A DNA stretch of 64,000 nucleotides from Pseudomonas lurida. Lineage in GTDB: Bacteria > Pseudomonadota > Gammaproteobacteria > Pseudomonadales > Pseudomonadaceae. Under the pieces are notes generated by a model that saw nothing but the letters and a program-made list of their open reading frames with translations, ran no database searches and had not been told where the DNA came from. Positions within the stretch are counted from its first letter, which is position 1, and every line of letters begins with the position of its first letter. Location of the stretch: positions 43,624 through 107,623 of the forward strand of contig NZ_JAAMRE010000022.1 of the NCBI RefSeq assembly GCF_013522705.1, read 5' to 3'. Positions 11,702 through 19,603 of this stretch are shown here, piece by piece. Both the position numbers and the translations under genes were made by a program.

Positions 11702-11703
11702 GA

Positions 11704-13101
11704 TTACTCGTCGTCGTCGAAGTTATAGCTACCCGGCGCGAGGTTCTCGAAGCGCGTGTACTTGCCGATGAACGCCAAGCGGATAAAGCCGATCGGGCCG
11801 TTACGCTGCTTGCCGATGATGATTTCGGCGATGCCTTTGTGTTCCGTTTCGGGGTGATACACCTCGTCGCGGTACACGAACATGATCACGTCGGCGTCCT
11901 GCTCGATCGCTCCGGATTCCCGCAAGTCGGAGTTCACCGGACGTTTGTTGGGGCGTTGTTCCAGGGAGCGGTTGAGCTGGGACAGCGCCACCACCGGGCA
12001 GTTGAATTCCTTGGCCAGGGCTTTCAAGGAACGGGAGATCTCGGAAATTTCGTTGGTGCGGTTATCGCCGCTGGACCCTGGAATCTGCATCAACTGCAGG
12101 TAGTCGATCATGATCAGCGCGATATCGCCATGCTCGCGGACCAGGCGTCGGGTACGCGCCCGCATCTCGGAAGGGCTGATGCCCGCCGTGTCATCGATAA
12201 ACAGCTTGCGGTCGTTGAGCAGGTTGACCGCCGAGGTCAGGCGCGGCCAGTCGTCGTCTTCCAATTGGCCGGAACGTACCTTGGTCTGGTCGATGCGGCC
12301 CAGGGACGAGAGCATACGCATGATCAGCGATTCGCCTGGCATCTCAAGGGAGTACACCAGCACCGTTTTATCGCTGCGCAACACGGCGTTTTCCACCAGG
12401 TTCATCGCAAAGGTGGTCTTACCCATCGAAGGACGGCCGGCCACGATGATCAAGTCGGCCGGTTGCAGGCCGCTGGTTTTCTCGTCGAGGTCGGTGTAGC
12501 CGGTGGAAATACCGGTGATGGCCGCATCGGTGTTGAACAAGGTGTCGATCCGGTCGATGGCCTTGGTCAACAGCTCGTTGACGCCTACCGGGCCGCCGGT
12601 TTTCGGCCGGGCTTCGGCGATCTGGAAGATCTGGCGCTCGGCCTCATCGAGAATTTCTTCGGCGGTGCGGCCTTCGGGGTTGAAGGCGCTGTCGGCAATT
12701 TCGGTGCTGATGCCGATCAACTGACGCAGCGTGGCGCGCTGGCGAACGATCTGCGCATAGGCCTTGATGTTGGCGACCGACGGCGTGTTCTTGGCCAACT
12801 CGCCCAGGTAACCGAGGCCGCCGACCTGGGAGGTCTGGCCTTCCTTGTCCAATTGCTCGGCCAGGGTCACCACGTCGATCGGTGAGTTCTGGTCGGCCAG
12901 CTTGGCGATGGCGCGGAAGATCAGGCGGTGGTCATGACGATAGAAATCACCGTCCGAGACTTGATCCAGCACGCGTTCCCAGGCGTTGTTATCCAGCATC
13001 AAGCCACCGAGCACGGCCTGTTCGGCCTCGATGGAATGCGGCGGCACCTTCAGGGCAGCGGTTTGCAGATCGTATTGCTCAGGAGCGGAAATATCGTTCA
13101 T
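11704..13101 (-). CDS. dnaB: Replicative DNA helicase DnaB
   Basis: 465 residues, the usual length. The N-terminal domain (PPHSIEAEQAVLGGLMLDN) is followed by the RecA-like ATPase with Walker A GRPSMGKTT near residue 220, the B region IMIDYLQLM, and the C-terminal KQRNGPIG. DnaB is the hexameric 5'-3' helicase that opens the replication fork. ATG at 13101 gives the conserved start MNDISAPEQYDLQTAALK; a GTG two codons upstream is possible. A terminator-like hairpin separates it from rplI. In P. aeruginosa an alanine racemase gene follows dnaB; here the toxin-like gene occupies that side. Confidence 0.97.
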   Translation of the reverse strand: MNDISAPEQYDLQTAALKVPPHSIEAEQAVLGGLMLDNNAWERVLDQVSDGDFYRHDHRLIFRAIAKLADQNSPIDVVTLAEQLDKEGQTSQVGGLGYLGELAKNTPSVANIKAYAQIVRQRATLRQLIGISTEIADSAFNPEGRTAEEILDEAERQIFQIAEARPKTGGPVGVNELLTKAIDRIDTLFNTDAAITGISTGYTDLDEKTSGLQPADLIIVAGRPSMGKTTFAMNLVENAVLRSDKTVLVYSLEMPGESLIMRMLSSLGRIDQTKVRSGQLEDDDWPRLTSAVNLLNDRKLFIDDTAGISPSEMRARTRRLVREHGDIALIMIDYLQLMQIPGSSGDNRTNEISEISRSLKALAKEFNCPVVALSQLNRSLEQRPNKRPVNSDLRESGAIEQDADVIMFVYRDEVYHPETEHKGIAEIIIGKQRNGPIGFIRLAFIGKYTRFENLAPGSYNFDDDE

Positions 13102-13127
13102 GGCCACTTGGAATTCGGGGTGTGTAG

Positions 13128-13164
13128 AAAAACAAAAGGCACGACCTGTAAACAGGATCGTGCC
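13128..13164 (-). terminator. Hairpin between rplI and dnaB
   Basis: Stem GGCACGA/TCGTGCC extended by CCTGT/ACAGG, followed on the minus strand by TTTTGTTTT. It sits between the rplI stop and the dnaB start and would end or attenuate the ribosomal protein transcript. Confidence 0.75.
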
Positions 13165-13211
13165 CGATGTTAACCGCCTGGCACGCGAGGTGCCAGCCGA
13201 TTAGGTGCTGC

Positions 13212-13658
13212 TTAAGCTGCTACCACGACAACGCGTACGGTGGCTTCAACTTCGGCGTGCAGGTGCACGGCTACGTCGAATTCGCCTACGTTGCGGATGG
13301 TGCCGTTCGGCAGACGAACTTCGCTCTTCTGCACTTCAACGCCGGAGGCGGTCAGTGCATCAGCGATGTCGTGGGTGCCGATCGAACCGAACAGCTTGCC
13401 TTCGTCACCGGCGGTGGCAGTGATGGTCACTTCCAGCTCAGCCAGTTGGGCAGCGCGAGTTTCGGCCGAAGCTTTTTTGTCTGCTGCGGCTTTTTCCAGC
13501 TCAGCGCGACGCTCTTCAAACGCAGCCAGGTTGGCAGCGGTTGCAGCGGTGGCTTTGCCGTATGGCAGCAGGTAGTTACGACCGTAGCCGGCCTTAACGT
13601 TCACTTTGTCGCCCAGGTTGCCCAGGTTGGCGACTTTTTCCAGAAGGATCAGTTGCAT
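13212..13658 (-). CDS. rplI: 50S ribosomal protein bL9
   Basis: 148 residues, full length. The N-terminal domain reads MQLILLEKVANLGNLGDKV, followed by the long connecting helix rich in Ala, Glu and Lys and the C-terminal domain (GSIGTHDIADALTASGVEVQKSEVRLP, seen in parts). L9 binds 23S rRNA near L1 and helps keep the reading frame. A GAGGAT ribosome site precedes the ATG. It is the distal gene of the rpsF-rpsR-DUF2232-rplI cluster. Confidence 0.97.
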   Translation of the reverse strand: MQLILLEKVANLGNLGDKVNVKAGYGRNYLLPYGKATAATAANLAAFEERRAELEKAAADKKASAETRAAQLAELEVTITATAGDEGKLFGSIGTHDIADALTASGVEVQKSEVRLPNGTIRNVGEFDVAVHLHAEVEATVRVVVVAA

Positions 13659-13676
13659 GTGAAAATCCTCTAACTT

Positions 13677-14570
13677 TTAACCTTCACCGTTCGCGTTATC
13701 GGCGTCTTTCGGCGCCAGACGACCGCGAAAATCAATCAGGCCGTCGACAATGGCCAGGACCACGAGTAACGGATAAATCAGCTGCATGAACAGCAACAGC
13801 GTGACGTACAACCCCACCAGCCAAAACTTGGCCAGGCGCTTCTGCGCGGCGAGCCCATGAATCAGGGCCAGCCCGGCAAACACCAGCGGTACACTGCAAA
13901 TCGGCGCCAGCAGGGCCATCTGTGGACCGAAGTTCGGTCCGACAACCATGCACGCCAGCAGCAACATCGCCGGTCCCGCGGGGATTCTGATACTGCGAAA
14001 CTCGCGACCAAAACCACCCGGGTTGTACAACAACGCCTGCCAATAACGCCCAAGAATCAGGCTCAGCACGCTGACGACCTGCAACAGTGCCGCAATCAGG
14101 CCGGTCAGGACCGGGGCAATCAGTGACGCGAACCGCGCTCGCTCTTCTACCGACAATTGCTGGTAGAGATCCCCGAGGGCCAGCGGCAGGATCTTGACGA
14201 TCTCCTGCGCCAGCGCCTCGATTTGCGGGCGGAAAGCCGCGCCAAGCATCACTGAGTACACCAACCCCACTGCCACGCTGACCAGCAGCGTACGGACCCA
14301 GGACTCACTTGCGCGCAAAACCAACGCAAGGCTCGATGACCCCAGCAGTACCAGAAGTACTCGTGGATCACCCATTTGCAGCCACCAGATCAAGGCCGGC
14401 AACAAACCCAGGGCAAGAACGCCGAGGGCGTCCTTCAAACCGCGCCGCAGGAGCACAAGGCAACCCGCGGCAGCACCCAACCAATAAAGCAACGGCAATG
14501 CCGCACAGCCAGCCACTACCAGAGTGGCCTGCATACGACCGCGCATGATGAACTCAGCTAAGGCGCGCAT
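13677..14570 (-). CDS. DUF2232 multi-pass membrane protein
   Basis: 297 residues, almost entirely hydrophobic, with about eight predicted membrane segments (for example LGVLALGLLPALIWWL and LVGLYVTLLLFMQLIYPLLVVLAIV in part). It matches the DUF2232/YybS-like protein that lies between rpsR and rplI in Pseudomonas. Function is unknown; the fixed position inside a ribosomal protein operon suggests co-expression with translation genes. It ends 18 bases before rplI starts. The ribosome site at the chosen ATG is weak. Confidence 0.85.
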   Translation of the reverse strand: MRALAEFIMRGRMQATLVVAGCAALPLLYWLGAAAGCLVLLRRGLKDALGVLALGLLPALIWWLQMGDPRVLLVLLGSSSLALVLRASESWVRTLLVSVAVGLVYSVMLGAAFRPQIEALAQEIVKILPLALGDLYQQLSVEERARFASLIAPVLTGLIAALLQVVSVLSLILGRYWQALLYNPGGFGREFRSIRIPAGPAMLLLACMVVGPNFGPQMALLAPICSVPLVFAGLALIHGLAAQKRLAKFWLVGLYVTLLLFMQLIYPLLVVLAIVDGLIDFRGRLAPKDADNANGEG

Positions 14571-14606
14571 GCATTCAATCCCTTACTACTTGTCGACTGC
14601 CCGGTC

Positions 14607-14837
14607 TCAGCGGCCGTGGCTGTCGGTGTAGGCCAGCAGGGCCAGGAAGCGGGCGCGCTTGATAGCGGTGGCCAGCTGACGCTGATAACGTGCTTTGGTA
14701 CCGGTGATACGGCTTGGAACGATTTTGCCGGTCTCGGATACGTAGGCTTTCAGAGTGTTGAGATCTTTGTAATCGATCTCTTTCACGTCTTCAGCGGTGA
14801 AGCGGCAGAATTTACGACGACGGAAGAAACGTGCCAT
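14607..14837 (-). CDS. rpsR: 30S ribosomal protein bS18
   Basis: 76 residues, start [21 protein letters not shown] and the conserved [16 protein letters not shown]18 pairs with S6 on the platform of the 30S subunit, and the gene lies directly after rpsF as usual. An AAGGAGCC ribosome site lies upstream of the ATG. Confidence 0.98.
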
Positions 14838-14865
14838 TTGATAGGCTCCTTAAAAGGTCCGTGGA

Positions 14866-15288
14866 TTACTCGTCAGCGTTATCGCTGTTGTCGCTGTCAT
14901 CACTGTCAGCGCTATCAGCGCCTTCGTGCTCAGGACGGTCGCGACGCTCACGGCGCTCACTGCGGTTTTCTTCAGCCTTGAGCATCTCGGATTGGCCGGT
15001 GACGGCTTCTTCGCGACGGATGACCAGGTTACGGATCACTGCATCGTTGTAGCGGAAGTTGTCTTCCAGCTCGGCCAGGGCCTTGCCAGTGCACTCAACG
15101 TTCAGCATCACGTAGTGAGCCTTGTGAACATTGTTGATTGCGTAGGCCAGTTGACGACGGCCCCAATCTTCCAGACGGTGGATTTTGCCGCCGTCTTCTT
15201 CGATCAGCTTGGTGTAACGCTCAACCATGCCGCCGACTTGCTCGCTTTGATCCGGGTGGACCAAAAAGATGATTTCGTAATGACGCAT
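14866..15288 (-). CDS. rpsF: 30S ribosomal protein bS6
   Basis: 140 residues, start MRHYEIIFLVHPDQSEQV, conserved RLEDWGRRQLAYAINN. The last 35 residues form a charged, disordered tail ending in repeated Asp/Ser/Asn (SADSDDSDNSDNADE). In E. coli the C-terminal Glu residues of S6 are added by RimK; here the tail is genome-encoded, acidic and relatively long. First gene of the rpsF-rpsR-DUF2232-rplI cluster, with an AAGGAGC ribosome site. Confidence 0.98.
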   Translation of the reverse strand: MRHYEIIFLVHPDQSEQVGGMVERYTKLIEEDGGKIHRLEDWGRRQLAYAINNVHKAHYVMLNVECTGKALAELEDNFRYNDAVIRNLVIRREEAVTGQSEMLKAEENRSERRERRDRPEHEGADSADSDDSDNSDNADE

Positions 15289-15426
15289 GAATGCTCCTTA
15301 CGGGTTGTAGCCTGCCGCTCAAAAACGGTCAGACAAGGAGTGAATGACACTTATGGATCTTGCCGCAGAGAGGCACATCGGTGCCTGCCAGGAAGGCAAG
15401 GGGCGCAATAGTAGAGGAGCAGGGGG

Positions 15427-15490
15427 GAAGCTGCAAGCTACAAGCTACAAGTGGTCAACCACCGTGCTGTTAACTTGCAGCTTGAAGCTT
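15427..15490. repeat. Imperfect inverted repeat of AGCTGCAAGCTACAAG type
   Basis: Short repeats AGCTACAAGCT/AGCTGCAAG face an inverted copy (CTTGCAGCTTGAAGCT) across about 30 bases, just after the rlmB stop on the minus strand. This is a second family of dispersed Pseudomonas palindromes, different from the GGGGGCTTGCCCCC REPs elsewhere in the window. Confidence 0.65.
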
Positions 15491-16253
15491 ACGACTTGCG
15501 CGAAGCGACTGCCTTTTTGGCCCCACGCTGACGCTGGGCTTCGAACAAGCACACGCCGGTCGCGACCGAAACGTTGAGGCTGCTGACGCTGCCGGCCATC
15601 GGCAGATGCACCAGGTAATCGCAATGCTCACGGGTCAGGCGGCGCATGCCTTTGCCTTCGGCGCCCATGATCAGGATGGTCGGGCCGGTGAGGTCCTGGT
15701 CATAAATGCTGACTTCGGCCTCCCCTGCCGTACCCACGACCCAAAGGCCGCGCTGCTGGAGTTTCTCCAGGGTGCGCGCCAGGTTGGTCACGGCCACCAG
15801 TGGAATCACTTCCGCCGCGCCGCAGGCCACTTTACGCACCACCGGCGTCAGGGTTGCCGACTTGTCCTTAGGCACAATCACCGCCAACGCGCCGGCGGCG
15901 TCCGCCGAACGCAGGCAGGCGCCGAGGTTGTGCGGGTCGGTCACGCCGTCCAGCACCAGAAGCAGCGGTGCACCTTCGGTACGGTCGAGCAACTCGTCAA
16001 GCATTGCCTCGCCCCAAACCTGGCTTGGGCTGACATCCGCAACTACACCCTGGTGAACACCTTCGACCCACGCATCCATCTCACGGCGTTCGGCCTGGCC
16101 GATAGCGACGCGGTTTTCATTGGCCAACTCGACCAGTGCCTGTACGCGCGGTTCGCTGCGACCTTCCGCCAGCCATACCTGTTTGACGCGCTTTGGATGG
16201 TGCCGCAGCAGTGCTTCTACGGCGTGTACGCCGTAGATTTTTTCCAGACTCAT
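15489..16253 (-). CDS. rlmB: 23S rRNA (guanosine-2'-O-)-methyltransferase RlmB
   Basis: 254 residues. A substrate-binding N-terminal domain (MSLEKIYGVHAVEALLRHHP) precedes a SpoU/TrmH knot fold with the motifs LVLDGVTDPHNLGACLRSADAAG (in part), MGAEGKGMRRL and SVSSLNVSVATGVCLFE (in part). It methylates the ribose of G2251 in 23S rRNA. The ATG overlaps the rnr stop (ATGA), so rnr and rlmB are translationally coupled, as in E. coli. Confidence 0.96.
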   Translation of the reverse strand: MSLEKIYGVHAVEALLRHHPKRVKQVWLAEGRSEPRVQALVELANENRVAIGQAERREMDAWVEGVHQGVVADVSPSQVWGEAMLDELLDRTEGAPLLLVLDGVTDPHNLGACLRSADAAGALAVIVPKDKSATLTPVVRKVACGAAEVIPLVAVTNLARTLEKLQQRGLWVVGTAGEAEVSIYDQDLTGPTILIMGAEGKGMRRLTREHCDYLVHLPMAGSVSSLNVSVATGVCLFEAQRQRGAKKAVASRKS

Positions 16254-18883
16254 GACTTGGCCTTAGGTTTGCGCGACCCGCCGCTTTTCGCGGGGGCCGA
16301 ACCCGCCTTGGGCGGGCCTTTACGGTGTTTACTCGGCTTGCTCGACGGCTTTTCGGCCCCTTGGGACTTTCCCCCAGACGCCGCTTTACCACCGCTTTTG
16401 GCTTCGTTAAGCAACTGCTGCTTCAACTCACGGCTCTTGCGCAGCTCGGCGTTTTTCGCTGCTGCATCGCTTGGGCGGTAGGCTTCGGGCGCTTTGTCCT
16501 TGGTGGAGGAGCGGCGACCAGCCTTGGCTGGCGCAGGCTCGGTGGCCACGGCTTTCGCTGGCGCCCCTTTGCCTTTGGAAGCAGGTGCGGCGGTTTCAAT
16601 GCCACGCTTTTTGCGACCCGCCGGTTCGGCCGGTTTGTCAGGCATGCCGAAGTCGATCTTGCGCTCATCGAGATCGACGCGCATGACCTGCACTTCCACG
16701 GTGTCGCCCAGGCGGAAACTGCGACCGCTGCGCTCGCCCGCCAGGCGGTGATGCACAGGATCGAAGTGGTAATAATCGCCCGGCAAGGCGGTGACGTGCA
16801 CCAGGCCCTCGACATAGATGTCCGTCAGCTCGACGAACAGACCAAAACCGGTCACGGCGGTGATCACGCCCGGGAACGATTCGCCCACGCGGTCTTTCAT
16901 GAACTCGCACTTGAGCCAGTTCACCACGTCGCGCGTGGCTTCGTCGGCGCGGCGCTCACTCATGGAGCACTGCTCGCCCAACTGTTCCAGGGTCGCTTCG
17001 TCGTACGGATAGATCCGTGCCTTCGGAATGCTCATGGCACCGGCGCGCTTGACGTGCGGGGTGTTCATCTTCGAATGGATCACGCTGCGGATAGCGCGGT
17101 GCGTGAGCAGATCCGGGTAACGACGGATCGGCGAAGTGAAGTGGGTGTACGCCTCGTAATTCAGGCCGAAGTGGCCCTGGTTGTCGGCGCTGTATACCGC
17201 CTGGCTCAGGGAGCGCAGCATCACGGTCTGGATCACATGGTAATCCGGACGGTCCTTGATGCTGGCCAGCAAGGCCTGGTAGTCCTTGGGCGTCGGCCCC
17301 TCCTTGCCTTTGTGCAAGGACAGGCCGAGCTCGCCGAGGAACGCGCGCAGTTTTTCCAGGCGCTCCGGCGGCGGGCCATCGTGCACACGGTACAGCGCAG
17401 GAATCTCGTGCTTTTTCAGGAACTCAGCGGTGGCCACGTTAGCGGCCAGCATGCATTCTTCAATCAGCTTGTGTGCGTCATTACGGGTCGTCGGTGTGAT
17501 CGCCGCAATCTTGCGCTCGGAACCGAAGATGATCCGGGTTTCCTGGGTTTCAAAGTCGATCGCGCCACGCACATGACGTGCGCCCAAGAGCACCTTGTAC
17601 AGCGCATACAGCTGCTTGAGGTGCGGGACCACGCCGGCGTACTCGGTACGCAGGGCTTTGGCTTCGCTGGTCTTCGGCGTCTCCAGGATGGTGCTGACCT
17701 TGTTATAGGTCAGTCGGGCCTGGGAATGGATGACCGCCTCGTAGAACTGGTAGTCGGTCATTTCGCCGGTTTTCGAGATAGTCATCTCGCACACCATGGC
17801 CAAACGGTCGACTTTCGGGTTCAGCGAACACAGGCCGTTGGACAATTCCTCCGGCAGCATCGGGATCACGCGCTCAGGGAAGTACACCGAGTTGCCGCGC
17901 ACCTGGGCTTCGTTGTCCAGGGCCGAGCCGATCTTCACGTAGCTGGAAACGTCGGCGATCGCCACGTACAGCTTCCAGCCACCGGAGAACAAACGCAGCT
18001 TGCCGGGCTTGGCTTCGCAGTAGACCGCATCGTCGAAGTCGCGGGCATCTTCACCATCGATGGTGACGAACGGCAGATGGCGCAGGTCGATGCGCTTCTC
18101 TTTGTCCTTCTCTTCCACTTCCGGCTTGAGCTTGCGTGCTTCCTTCACCACGGCCTCAGGCCAGACGTGAGGAATGTCGTAGGTCCGCAGCGCGACGTCG
18201 ATTTCCATGCCAGGAGCCATGTAGTTGCCGACCACTTCGATGACATCACCCTGAGGCTGGAAGCGCGGGGTTGGCCAGTGGGTGATTTTCACCTCGACGA
18301 ACTGACCGACCTTGGCGTTGGCATTACGGCCAGGGGTGATCAGCACTTCCTGCTGCACCTTGGGGTTGTCCGGCACAACAAAGCCGATGCCACCTTCTTC
18401 GAAGTAACGCCCAACGATGGTCTCGTGACCACGGGACACCACTTCGACAATCACGCCTTCACGGCGACCGCGACGGTCAAGGCCGGAAACGCGCGCCAGG
18501 GCACGGTCGCCATCGAACACCAGGCGCATTTGCGCCGGGCTCATGAACAGGTCGTCACTGCCGTCGTCGGGGATCAGGAAGCCGAAACCGTCACGGTGGC
18601 CGGCAATGCGGCCGAGGATGAGGTCGAGCTTGTCCACCGGCGCATAAGTGCCGCGGCGGGTGTAGATCAGTTGAGCGTCGCGCTCCATGGCGCGCAGGCG
18701 GCGGCGCAGAGCTTCGAGCTGGTCTTCGGTGGTCAGACCGAACTCTTCAACCAACTGCTCGCGGCTAGCAGGCGAACCTCGATCGGCGAGATGCGCCAGG
18801 ATCAGTTCGCGACTAGGAATAGGGTTTTCATATTTTTCCGCTTCACGAGCGGCCTCGGGATCGAGGGACTGCCAATCGGCCAT
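16250..18883 (-). CDS. rnr: Ribonuclease R
   Basis: 877 residues. In order: an N-terminal helix-turn-helix region, cold-shock domains, the RNB catalytic domain with the metal-binding Asp cluster in DGEDARDFDDAVYCE (near residue 280), an S1 domain (GVITAVTGFGLFVELTDIYVEG in part) and a Lys/Ala/Ser-rich tail of about 130 residues. RNase R is a 3'-5' exonuclease that degrades structured RNA and defective tRNA/rRNA. First gene of the rnr-rlmB pair. Confidence 0.97.
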   Translation of the reverse strand: MADWQSLDPEAAREAEKYENPIPSRELILAHLADRGSPASREQLVEEFGLTTEDQLEALRRRLRAMERDAQLIYTRRGTYAPVDKLDLILGRIAGHRDGFGFLIPDDGSDDLFMSPAQMRLVFDGDRALARVSGLDRRGRREGVIVEVVSRGHETIVGRYFEEGGIGFVVPDNPKVQQEVLITPGRNANAKVGQFVEVKITHWPTPRFQPQGDVIEVVGNYMAPGMEIDVALRTYDIPHVWPEAVVKEARKLKPEVEEKDKEKRIDLRHLPFVTIDGEDARDFDDAVYCEAKPGKLRLFSGGWKLYVAIADVSSYVKIGSALDNEAQVRGNSVYFPERVIPMLPEELSNGLCSLNPKVDRLAMVCEMTISKTGEMTDYQFYEAVIHSQARLTYNKVSTILETPKTSEAKALRTEYAGVVPHLKQLYALYKVLLGARHVRGAIDFETQETRIIFGSERKIAAITPTTRNDAHKLIEECMLAANVATAEFLKKHEIPALYRVHDGPPPERLEKLRAFLGELGLSLHKGKEGPTPKDYQALLASIKDRPDYHVIQTVMLRSLSQAVYSADNQGHFGLNYEAYTHFTSPIRRYPDLLTHRAIRSVIHSKMNTPHVKRAGAMSIPKARIYPYDEATLEQLGEQCSMSERRADEATRDVVNWLKCEFMKDRVGESFPGVITAVTGFGLFVELTDIYVEGLVHVTALPGDYYHFDPVHHRLAGERSGRSFRLGDTVEVQVMRVDLDERKIDFGMPDKPAEPAGRKKRGIETAAPASKGKGAPAKAVATEPAPAKAGRRSSTKDKAPEAYRPSDAAAKNAELRKSRELKQQLLNEAKSGGKAASGGKSQGAEKPSSKPSKHRKGPPKAGSAPAKSGGSRKPKAKS

Positions 18884-19044
18884 TAGAGAGTTTTCACCTT
18901 GTCTATATGCGGGTTAGTTTGGCATACGCGTATTGAAACGGGAAATTTCAGGCGTCAACAAGCGTTTAAAAGCCTTTTAAAGCCCCCGACGAGCACCTTG
19001 CACGACCACTGGCGAAATTTTCCAGGCTTTTTTCATGGCGGGGG

Positions 19045-19073
19045 TTTACAGCTCAAAATCCGCTCCGTATAGT
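19045..19073 (+). promoter_or_regulatory. Sigma70 promoter of tRNA-Leu copy 1
   Basis: TTTACA, a 17-base spacer and TATAGT, followed by a GC-rich discriminator (GCGCGCC) typical of stable-RNA promoters under stringent control. The tRNA begins 35 bases after the -10 element. Confidence 0.85.
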
Positions 19074-19107
19074 GCGCGCCATCGACGACGGCAACGTTGA
19101 AGATACT

Positions 19108-19194
19108 GCCCAGATGGTGAAATTGGTAGACACGCCAGCTTCAGGTGCTGGTGGCCGCAAGGCCGTGGAAGTTCGAGTCTTCTTCTGGGCACCA
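19108..19194 (+). tRNA. tRNA-Leu (anticodon CAG), copy 1
   Basis: 87 bases including the encoded CCA. The acceptor stem GCCCAGA pairs with TCTGGGC; the anticodon arm CCAGC-TTCAGGT-GCTGG has anticodon CAG; a long variable arm (class II) and GTTCGAGTC T-loop follow. It reads CUG leucine codons, the main Leu codon in this GC-rich genome. Confidence 0.95.
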
Positions 19195-19230
19195 ATTAAA
19201 AACTTGAGGTGTACCTTGAGTTTATCCAGA

Positions 19231-19251
19231 AACCCGCGAAAGCGGGTTTTT
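19231..19251 (+). terminator. Terminator of tRNA-Leu copy 1
   Basis: Stem AACCCGC/GCGGGTT with loop GAAA, followed by a T run, 36 bases after the tRNA. Confidence 0.85.
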
Positions 19252-19308
19252 GCGTTATAGGCCTTTGTTTTTCAAAGGAAAACTTGATTTATATTTTTGA
19301 ATCAGGGG

Positions 19309-19337
19309 TTTACAGATCAAAAAGCGCTCCGTATAGT
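19309..19337 (+). promoter_or_regulatory. Sigma70 promoter of tRNA-Leu copy 2
   Basis: TTTACA, a 17-base spacer, TATAGT. The spacer ends GCGCTCCG, nearly identical to copy 1, so the promoter was duplicated along with the tRNA. Confidence 0.85.
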
Positions 19338-19372
19338 TCGCTCCATCAACAGCGGCAACGCTGCTTGAGATT

Positions 19373-19459
19373 GCCCAGGTGGTGAAATTGGTAGACACGC
19401 CAGCTTCAGGTGCTGGTGACCTTACGGTCGTGGAAGTTCGAGTCTTCTCCTGGGCACCA
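19373..19459 (+). tRNA. tRNA-Leu (anticodon CAG), copy 2
   Basis: 87 bases with encoded CCA; acceptor stem GCCCAGG/CCTGGGC, anticodon loop TTCAGGT. It differs from copy 1 mainly in a compensated acceptor-stem pair and in the variable arm, where GACCTTACGGTC replaces GGCCGCAAGGCC, again with pairing kept. Confidence 0.95.
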
Positions 19460-19470
19460 TATTCAGATCA

Positions 19471-19492
19471 AACCCGCGAAAGCGGGTTTTTT
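19471..19492 (+). terminator. Terminator of tRNA-Leu copy 2
   Basis: Same hairpin as after copy 1 (AACCCGCGAAAGCGGGTT) followed by six T residues. Confidence 0.85.
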
Positions 19493-19603
19493 CGTTTCTG
19501 CGGTTTGAAAACTTTATCTGCGTTCATCCTCTCACCCGCACTTGAGAAGTTTTATCGTTTATCCTTGCAATGATTTGTTGCACTCAAGTGAGGAAAACCC
19601 CGG

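Noticed and set aside
16325..18886. 853-codon open frame antisense to rnr
   Set aside because: It lies wholly inside rnr on the other strand; the translation is low in hydrophobic pattern and rich in His, Gln and Arg, as expected from an antisense shadow in GC-rich DNA.
19500..19600. Fur box upstream of fbpA
   Set aside because: GCAATGATTTGTTGCACTC has only a loose likeness to the GATAATGATAATCATTATC consensus; not reported as a site.
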